This document shows positions 56,587-64,000 of a stretch of 64,000 bases of DNA, piece by piece. Origin of the DNA: Muscardinus avellanarius. Its lineage: Eukaryota > Chordata > Mammalia > Rodentia > Gliridae. Each line of letters opens with the position of its first letter. Position 1 is the stretch's first letter. The stretch spans positions 153,631,201 to 153,695,200 of the forward strand of contig OY726557.1 of NCBI GenBank assembly GCA_963383645.1, given 5' to 3'. The notes beneath the pieces are model-generated. The model was not told where the DNA came from and did not search any database. It saw nothing but the letters and a program-made list of their open reading frames with translations. Both the position numbers and the translations under genes were made by a program.

Positions 56587-56974
56587 TCTAATATATTCAT
56601 ATGTATTTTTATTTTTATCACCAAATTTAACAATTAAACACAATATTAACTTGTATATCATTATAACACTCTGTCATTCACTTTCTGTTTTACTGACCTT
56701 CATGAAACTGTTTTCTTTAAAAATGAACTCTAAGTAGTTAAATGGATATTTCTTAGAAACAAAGTTTTGATAAATATACAGACTAATAAATTAAGCACCC
56801 AACCTCTGTTTATAAGTCAAATACTAAAAAATATAAATAACTACAAATGCAGATGTCAGTGTATATTTGTTGTCTATTCTTTTTCTCATCCAAACACCAC
56901 ATCTTTTTATCACTGCTTTTTGGTAACAGTAATCTAGATTTATTTTCTATAACTAGCCATCACTCTGCTTTATT
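56587..56974. other. AT-rich single-copy DNA
   Basis: I see no supported feature. Confidence 0.5.
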
Positions 56975-57200
56975 TTAAATTTTGTTTATTGGTGCACTGT
57001 AACTGTACCTCACAGAGATACTCAACATGATACCATAATGCATGCACACATCACTTGGCATATTTCCTTCAGCATCTCACCCTTCTTCTTTCTCCTTTCT
57101 CCCTTTACAAGTTAGTAGACTGGTTGTGGCAAGCCCTCCTTTTTCTTAATGTATACGGTGTTCTTGGAGCTAAGCTTGGTCTTTGCATCTGTGAGTAAGA
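56975..57200 (-). mobile_element. L1 3'UTR fragment, antisense, decayed
   Basis: GTTTATTGGTGCACTGTAACTG, GATACCATAATGCATGCACAC and ATCACTTGGCATATTTCC match the tail of the antisense L1 3'UTR. The rest is unclear. Confidence 0.55.
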
Positions 57201-59132
57201 ACAGGGTGGCCCATTCTGTTTGTCACAATGACTAATCTGTGACAAAACAGTCTACTCTGTTGATCAGGAGTTTTGTTGGAACCATTATTAAAATAATTGA
57301 GAAAAAAAATAACGCCTTCTAAACAAAATTTAAGCTTGCAAAGACTGAGATTGAGGCCATAAAAGAAAAGCCAACTAGAAGAGGGGAGACAGGCTTTGAC
57401 TACATAATTTGAGGCTTGGGTCCAGTTGAGACTAAATCAACACCATTAAATAAGCTTCTGAGTTAACTAGATTCTTCATTGTACAAACTATTATGAATGG
57501 AGTTTCATCACGTAAAGCTGAAAGTATATTGGCTACTATACCCTTAAGTGACAAACGGGTACCCAGAGCACTCATAACACTAACCCAGAAAAAGAGGGAT
57601 TACAATGTAAAAGGAAATTTTCAGGCAAGGTTTCATCGAGTGGAGGCAACATCTGAACTGAATCTTAAATAATGAGTACTTCACTGCTGCGTCTAACAAA
57701 GAAGGCAATTCCAGACAAAAATAAAAAATGAAGGCAGCAAGGGGAGTATTTAACAGAAATGTGAGTAGTTCTGATCGTATGAGAAGAACATAAATTAAAG
57801 CTAGAGCTTTAGGTTGCTTCTCAATCATGGTTGGGCATTAATATTTGGAAAGCCAATAAGTTTTGAATAAGAGCATTAGATTGTATACATGTGGGTTCAT
57901 TTGGCATTTATTTTCTTAGTCTTTCAATAAAAAGGTAAAACAGAATACCACAGGGAGAAATCAATTAACAAGTTAGCAAAAGTCATGTGTATAACCTTTC
58001 CCGGGAACTGGCCTTTTCATTGAATAATCAATACTCTAACACCTGTTTCCAAATCTCTGAACACAATGAAATTAGATTACCATCTCTTTGTGGATCAGCA
58101 GCATTCTTATAAAAAACAAAGCTTAGAGAAGTTGGGTAAGCATCTATTCTGAATTCATCCTTTCATTGAAAGATTGATTGATACTATTCCACAGCTCAAT
58201 TAAGTGTGCAGAAGGCATTGTAAAGGACCTAAAAACACATCAGTTGAAAATACAATCTTTAAATCTTCCCCAGATAAGATAATTAGGATTTTCTACTTTG
58301 TTGATTAATACAGAATAAATCTTTCTTTACTGGTTTTGAACAGCCATCTATCTCATGATCTATTTACAACAGAACAGTTGTTTCCATTATGGATTCAACA
58401 GAGGACTAAAGGCCTTCCTTCAGTCATACTGTATAGCTCTAGTTTCATTAAAGCAAACTGATTGCAAGCTCATTTGTATCTAAGAAGAGTGTGATAAATT
58501 TTATTTTAACTGATCAGAATATATGATCCAACAAAAATTAGAGGAAAATGTCTCCTGCTGTTGCAAATCAACAGTTATTAGCTTAACTTGCTAAATCCCA
58601 CATACCAATGAAAAAGTTATGTAAATGGGGCAAGATTTTCACATATCCAGGAACCAAGCAACAGATACAGAACTTGCTAGATGAAAGCCTTCATAGGGGA
58701 GAATAGTTAAATAGAGCACTCTTAAAAAGATTCGTTATGTAAAGTCTTGTAATGAATTAGCTATAAGCCACCAACTGGGCATATTTCTGATGTTTTTCAG
58801 TTAAAGTTTTATTCATTGTAAGAAATCAATCAGCGATTTAGGAAATAACAAAGGATAATAATCTTCAAATATTCCATGGTTAGCAGTTGTATAAAATATG
58901 CAGGAAACATTTCCACTTATAAAAGACATGTCATAAAACAATGGCATACCATTCTATATCACGGGTAAATGTTGTAAAATATTTTCAACTAGACATGTGT
59001 GGGCACTAATAAGCACATTAGGAAGATGATTTTGCCTGTCAAACTAATCAGCTTTTCTAATTTCCAGAAAGCCTGCCTTCCAAAAGGAAGCTGATAAATA
59101 ACTGTTACATTCACAATATTAAATATTATGAT
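57201..59132. other. Single-copy DNA, 1.9 kb
   Basis: 57590-57840 (GGTTTCATCGAGTGGAGGC, TGAACTGAATCTTAAATAATGAG, GAAGGCAATTCCAGACA) resembles an unnamed old mammalian repeat. 57950-58620 is repeat-free and rich in ATTA/TAATTA-like cores, a candidate for a conserved noncoding element. No gene supported. Confidence 0.42.
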
Positions 59133-59135
59133 GTT

Positions 59136-59339
59136 GAGCCAGGTGTGGTGGTGCACACCTGCAATCCCAGCACTTGGGAGGCTGAGATGGGAGGATTTCA
59201 AGTTTTAGGCCAGCCTCACCAACCCAGTGAGACCCTCAGCAATTTAGATCTTATTTCAAGATTAAAAAAAATAGGATTGGGATTTAGTTTAGAGGTAGAA
59301 TGCCCTTGAGTTCAATCCCTAGTACAGACAAATAAAAAT
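59136..59339 (+). mobile_element. B1-ID SINE with TSD
   Basis: GAGCCAGGTGTGGTGGTGCACACC...GAGTTCAATCCCTAGTAC plus a mixed A-rich tail. AAATATTATGAT (59121-59132) and AAATATTATCAT (59340-59351) are the target duplication with one mismatch. Confidence 0.93.
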
Positions 59340-59351
59340 AAATATTATCAT

Positions 59352-60869
59352 TTTTTACTTTTTATATAAACAATATGCTCAGTTAGAAAAAATATTTACC
59401 TGTCCAAACTAAGACCTCTAGATAAAGCAAAAAATTATATAAGTACTTTCATCAATGAATATTTATTAATATCATAATAAATTTTTAATATTACAAAGAT
59501 GTGTTAATTAGTCTTTCAATGAAAAAGGTTTTCATTTCTTGAAGGCCTTACTGTCAGTCACTATTATGTAAACAAAATATCGTTTTTCCAAGTGATCAAC
59601 ATTTTTCTGTATATAGCTTAAAATTTATGATCCAGTTCTCTAGTCAAGAATGCTGGTGTTGCTATTTGTGTGTCTGACTCTCAAATTTAGCATCTCTTCA
59701 TTCCAGGCTAATGGCACATCATGCTCCCTCTGACTGGTTGACTTTTTTCTATAGTTAACTGAAATTTTAAGACTCCACTTATATGTACTTCTCTTGCGTA
59801 GCCTTTCATCACTGGCTCTGACAGAATGATTGGTTTGTTCTCAAATGTTCTCAATCATAGTTCATATCTACTCCTATTGTAGTTCTCACACTATGTTATA
59901 AACATCTTTTAATTGTTTGATTTCTACTAGAGACTCTTGTGCTCCTTGAAGAGAGACACTATATCTTGTCTGTCAGTCATATATCTTAGGCTAAGCAACA
60001 TGCCTGGCATAAACTAGAACTTCACTTATTTATTAAATTAGCTCTTTAGAAAAAAGTGTAAAAACAGATAATAATTCTAAGTATCATTTCATATTTACAT
60101 ATTTTCTAATCCATTAAGATATGGTTATTTGCCTCACTCTATTGGCATAGAATTTTCTCTACTAGATTCAGTCTTTTACTTGATAACTCATGGGTTCAGG
60201 AATCTACCTTCTGATTCCTGCATGCTTCCTTGGTTTGTCTGCAGAATGAAAAGCACCATGATATTATGTGCTGCTGAGGGGCTAGCTTCCTATTATTTGG
60301 TTTTCCATGCCCATGATTTGATATTCTAGGCAATTTTTTTTCATATTTCTGCCAGTACAAAAAGCTAGGTCATCAGTCTTTAAAACTAGGCAGGCAGTTA
60401 ACTATTTTAGGCATATTTTTATTTATTCATTTCATGGTTCCTGTGGTGAAAGCTCAAAATAAATAAAAGAGCTTTAAAATCCTGCTAAGTCTTTAGCTAT
60501 TCACTTTTTCAGAAGACAAAATATTTCTGACATTTCAAAAGAATGGCATAAAAGTTTTGCAATATGTATGATAAAATATTAGATATTGGCAAAATGATAT
60601 GGACTGTTCACTTAATTGAAAAATATTGATATTTTAAAGGTATATTTTGAGATAAACATAAGGGCATGAAATACTATAGCAGAGATTCTAGAGCCCTTTA
60701 TAGATAACAAAAATATTGAGCATATCTGGGAGTGATTATACTTAGTCCAGAAGACAGACTTAATGCTTAGAAGTGGCATGGTTCTAAAGCTAAATAATTC
60801 AGTTCTTAATCAAGATATTTTCTGCAGATACAATTCAAACATTTATAAACACATATATGTATACATTTT
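59352..60869. other. Single-copy DNA with an L2/MIR-type 3' end
   Basis: 59930-60020 (CTCTTGTGCTCCTTGAAGAG, AACATGCCTGGCATAAAC, TTATTTATTAAATTAG) resembles the L2/MIR 3' end. The rest is unassigned. The frame at 60129-60329 is unsupported. Confidence 0.45.
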
Positions 60870-61440
60870 TACTGTTTTATTCTTTTTTCAATTTTACTAG
60901 TGGACTATAGTATCACATCATAATGTGGATCATGTTGACAGTGGTATATTATTCACACAGTACTTGGTGCCCTTATTCCCCCAACCCCGCTTCCCGTTTT
61001 CCCTCTCTCCCAACACTGAATATCCAGGATAACAATGTTATGTTCACATGTATACACATATTTGAATGTAGCCTTTCCATTAAGTAACCTCAGCCTTCTT
61101 CCTCCCCTCCCCTTCCTTTCTGGCTTAGCTGAGGTTTTTGCTCCATTTTCTGGAGTCCCTCTGGTATTGCTAATACTCCCTAGTTTGGACATATTAGACA
61201 AATATGTCCCTTCTATTTCTGTGCTTGGCTGATCTCACTTAACGTAATGTTCTCCAGGTCTTTCCATCTTCTTGAGAATGACATGATTTTGTTCTTCTTT
61301 ATTGCTGAGTAGACTTCCATTGTGTGTATTTCGCATACTTTTGTAATCCAGTCATCTGTTGATGGAGACCTAGGTTGGTTCCATATTTTGGCTACTAAGA
61401 ATTTTTCTGCTATGAACTTGGGTATACATAAGCTACTACT
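60870..61440 (-). mobile_element. 5'-truncated L1, antisense
   Basis: GTGGACTATAGTATCACATC, ACAGTACTTGGTGCCC, GATCTCACTTAACGTAATG, TCTGTTGATGGAGACCTAGG, and ACTATGAACTTGGG-type GCTATGAACTTGGGTATAC at its right end. The next SINE lies directly against it. Confidence 0.82.
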
Positions 61441-61648
61441 TTTTTTTTTTTTTTTTTTTTTTGCGGTACTGGGGATGGAACCCAGGGGCATTCTACCTCT
61501 GAACAATACCCCCATCTCCATTTATTATTCTTTATTTTAAAACAGGGTCTTACTGAGTTGCAAAGGGCCTAAGTAGCTGAAGCTGCACAATCCTCCTGTC
61601 TCAGCCTCCCAAATGATGAGATTATAAGTGTGTACCACCATGCGCAGC
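61441..61648 (-). mobile_element. B1-ID SINE abutting an L1
   Basis: T-run of 22 (61441-61462), GCGGTACTGGGGATGGAACCC, and B1 half ending GTACCACCATGCGCAGC. The pure tail suggests a fairly recent insertion, although the B1 half lacks the CTCACT segment. Confidence 0.92.
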
Positions 61649-61904
61649 TTCATATGTTACTATTTTTACTGTTTTGAAACATACCTAAATACATTTAGCT
61701 ATTTGTATAAATACATGGATGTATAAATAGATATTTTTTATGTATAATTAAATAGTTAAAATTAAAATTAAGTTAATTTTTAAGTGTTTATAGGCTTTTA
61801 GAACCTAATAACTGTTAAAAGTATGGAGCTCATTTTTAAGAATGATCAACATATTTATATGGCATATTAGGCCAATTTCACAAAGTTCAGGAATAAATAT
61901 TTTT

Positions 61905-62027
61905 TATTTATTTATTTTTACTGGTGCGTTGTAGTCACACATCTATATGGAGTACAAGATGTTAGATGTATATATGTACAAATCACTTTAGCCGTTACCC
62001 AATCCTACCTTATTTCCTCCCTTAGTA
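61905..62027 (-). mobile_element. Very short L1 3' end, antisense
   Basis: (TTTA)n tail, then ACTGGTGCGTTGTAGTCACAC, GAGTACAAGATGTTAGATG and TTAGCCGTTACCCAATCC. Only about 120 bp of L1 3'UTR was inserted. Confidence 0.82.
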
Positions 62028-62047
62028 ACATTAAAATGTTATTTTTA

Positions 62048-62335
62048 GCCAGGCATGGTGGTCCATGCTTATAATTCTAGTACTCCAGAGGCTAAGACAG
62101 GAGGACTGCAGGTTCAAGGACAGCCTCAGCTACTTAGTGAGGCTCTCTGCTACTTAGTAAGACCCTTTTTCAAAATAAAGAATATAAAAATAGGTCTGGG
62201 AGTGTAGCCCAGAGGTAGAAGGGTTTCCAGGAACCCTAGTACCACCACCACACACACACACACAAAAAAAAATAGGGCTGGATATGTAACTCAGAGGTAA
62301 AATGGCTCTGCATTCCATCCTAGTATTGCAAAATA
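62048..62335 (+). mobile_element. SINE with B1-ID-ID structure
   Basis: B1 half (GCCAGGCATGGTGGTCCATG), with a small CTACTTAGT duplication, then an ID half (AGGTCTGGGAGTGTAGCCC...CCCTAGTACCACC), (CA)n, an A-run and a second ID half (ATAGGGCTGGATATGTAACTC...CATCCTAGTATTG). The flanks TTATTTTTA (62039-62047) and TTATTTTCA (62349-62357) may be the target duplication of the whole trimer. Confidence 0.85.
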
Positions 62336-62357
62336 ATTATAGCAATAATTATTTTCA

Positions 62358-62759
62358 TTCAAAATGTATAATAAAATAAAAATGTTCTGTTTTTACAAAT
62401 ACTAAACAAATTTTCAACTCAGGAAGATATAAATGTCTGGAGTTATAGATTACTGTATGTTTAATACCACTGAACTGTTAAATTTATGTGAGGAATATTT
62501 AACAACCACAGAGCAATCTAAGTAAATACCAAGTGAAAAGTTATATTACTTATCATGATATTTAACTCATTGCTTATTCAATTATTAAGTAGAAAAATTG
62601 GTATTAATTTGTATAGTGTTATGATAAATTTAGAATTTTATACAGGCAATACTGATCTACTAGAGTATTTTTAGAGACTATGAAAATACTATTAAACTCT
62701 AAAATAGTTTCGTTATTTTGTTTTGATTAGAAAAAGATCATAGGATATATAGTAAACTC
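62358..62759. other. AT-rich single-copy DNA
   Basis: I see no supported feature. Confidence 0.5.
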
Positions 62760-63545
62760 AAGAAACTTAGTAGAAAAAAGTCAGATAAACAAGTTTAAAA
62801 AAGACCATGAGCCTAAATAGGCATTTGCCTAAAAAACACATATGAATGGCCTAAAGTTATAAGGAAATATGTTCAACACTACTAATAATTGGTAAATGCA
62901 AAGCAAAATTACAATTTGATAGCACCTACGTGGGGAAAAAAGAATCTTTGTATACCACTGGTAGGAATATAAATTAACATAACCATTTTGAAAAAATATG
63001 ATGGAAGGTCGTCATAAGTAAAACTACCATATTACCTAGTAATTCCACTACTGGGTATATATCTAAAGAAAATGAAATCAGTATATCAAAGATAGGTCCC
63101 CATTTCTCTTCATTGTAGCACTATTCACAGTAATAGAACAATAAAAGTAACTGTGTCCATCAAATGACTAATGGATAAAGAAAATGTGGGATGTAGATAC
63201 AATACTTACTTTCAACCATACAAAAAGGAAACAAATTCTGTAGTTTGCAACAACATGGCTATTGTTCAATGAAATAATCTAGATACCAATGACAGGTACC
63301 AATGATAAATAAAGCTTGAAAATCCATATTACAGAAGTTGAGAGTAGAATCATGGTTACCAGAGGCCCTGGTAAATAGAGACAGGGAAAAGCTGATAAAT
63401 GGATATAGTTAGATAGTAGTAAAAAGTTCTGGGACACAGTTTTTGCACCATATGGTAACTATAGATAACAATGAGGTATTTTGAATTTCAGAAAGTTAGA
63501 AAAAATATTTCAAACATTTTTAAACATAAAAATCATACATATTTT
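62760..63545 (+). mobile_element. Old L1 (L1MA/L1MB-type), sense
   Basis: GGTAAATGCAAAGCAAAATTAC, TAGTAATTCCACTACTGGG, ACTAATGGATAAAGAAAATG, CAACAACATGGCTATTG, AATCATGGTTACCAGAGGCC, ATGGTAACTATAGATAACAAT and ATTTTGAATTTCAGAAAG run in the order of an old L1 ORF2 end plus 3'UTR. Confidence 0.85.
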
Positions 63546-63559
63546 AGGAGGTAGATATG

Positions 63560-63967
63560 TGTTATGATTAAATATAGAGTGTCTTCTGGAAGAGCTCATG
63601 TAGTGCTCTTCAGAGTTGATATAATTAAATCATGAGGGTTATAATTTCATGGGTACATCAATCTGTTGTAATAAACTTATTGGGTGGTAACCTATGCAGG
63701 TGGAGTATGACTGAAAAGGTGGGTTGTGGCCTTGGAGACTGTGTCTTTGATCCCTTTACTTGCTTGCCCTTGTTTCTAGACTTTATCATGTGGGAATAGA
63801 GCCTTTTAGTTTTTCTCTCTGCTCCCCAAGGGCACTGCACACTTTACCTTGCTTAATATGTACTGACCCCTGGTATTTTCAGAACTGTGAGAAAATAAAT
63901 CTTCTTTCTTCTAAATTGTGGCCCTTAGTCTTTTGGGGCCACAGAAAAGAGAATGCTGAATAAAACA
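63560..63967 (+). mobile_element. MaLR-type LTR
   Basis: It begins TGTTATGATTAAATATAGAG and holds CTTATTGGGTGGTAACCTATG, GTTTTTCTCTCTGCTCC, the polyadenylation signal AATAAA (63894-63899) and the end ATGCTGAATAAAACA. The length of 408 bp suits a solo MaLR LTR. No 5-bp target duplication is clear. The short frames inside it are incidental. Confidence 0.82.
63894..63899 (+). terminator. AATAAA polyadenylation signal in MaLR LTR
   Basis: GAGAAAATAAATCTTCTTTC, in the position usual for MaLR LTRs, about 70 bp before the LTR end. Confidence 0.65.
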
Positions 63968-64000
63968 TGTTTATTCTGGCTGAGACATTATATAATGTAG

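Noticed and set aside
61213..61521. 102-codon minus-strand frame
   Set aside because: It spans the junction of a SINE (poly-Lys from its tail) and an L1 fragment; it is not a gene.
242..62270. CRISPR-like regular repeats
   Set aside because: The spaced repeats are dispersed SINEs and simple microsatellites in eukaryotic DNA. There is no repeat-spacer array.

Overview
This window is AT-rich mammalian nuclear DNA with no gene I can support. The organism is most likely a sciurid rodent (squirrel, marmot or chipmunk type). The basis is the dominant repeat: about 40 copies of a dimeric SINE whose 5' half resembles 7SL-derived B1 and whose 3' half resembles the tRNA-derived ID element, joined by an A-rich linker. 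Such B1-ID dimers (B1-dID or MEN-like in the literature, from memory) are typical of squirrels and a few related rodent lineages. The species cannot be fixed from sequence alone. No open reading frame has splice context, homology I recognise or useful length. The longest ones (about 100 codons) mostly fall inside SINE, L1 or LTR sequence.

Layout. 0-5.9 kb: SINEs, an L1 with a twin-priming-type inversion, a sense L1, a young-looking solo ERV LTR (4434-4893) and an antisense L1. 5.9-9.2 kb: mostly single-copy DNA with one MIR. 9.2-16.5 kb: a 97-bp alternating purine-pyrimidine tract, single-copy DNA, a sense L1, an ancient antisense L1 split by a SINE, and an ancient LTR-like repeat. 17.4-28.8 kb: SINEs mixed with L1 3' ends, MaLR/MLT1-type LTRs and CA microsatellites, including an L1 inserted into a SINE linker. 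30.3-35.9 kb: a dense SINE cluster. 35.9-47.7 kb: long single-copy blocks broken by a few SINEs and one L1. 47.7-56.6 kb: an L1/ID composite insertion, SINE-in-SINE nesting, an L2 and three adjacent antisense L1 pieces. 56.6-64 kb: single-copy DNA, then L1, SINE and a terminal MaLR LTR.

Points of interest. (1) One SINE subfamily (seven copies here) has swapped part of its B1 half for a short perfect hairpin with conserved arms and a variable loop. (2) Three later insertions all landed in the A-rich linker between the two SINE halves. (3) Most CA/TG microsatellites start at a SINE 3' tail. (4) Both SINEs and L1s lie mostly antisense to the + strand, as expected inside an intron of a + strand gene. 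(5) There are several local rearrangements: a 30-bp imperfect hairpin at 43.7 kb, a triplicated 12-mer inside an L1 at 55.3 kb, and an L1 apparently joined to an ID unit within one target-site duplication.

Repeat family names come from remembered consensus sequences, and boundaries are good to about 5-20 bp unless a target-site duplication (TSD) is given. Long gaps are described as single-copy only in the sense that I recognise no repeat in them.
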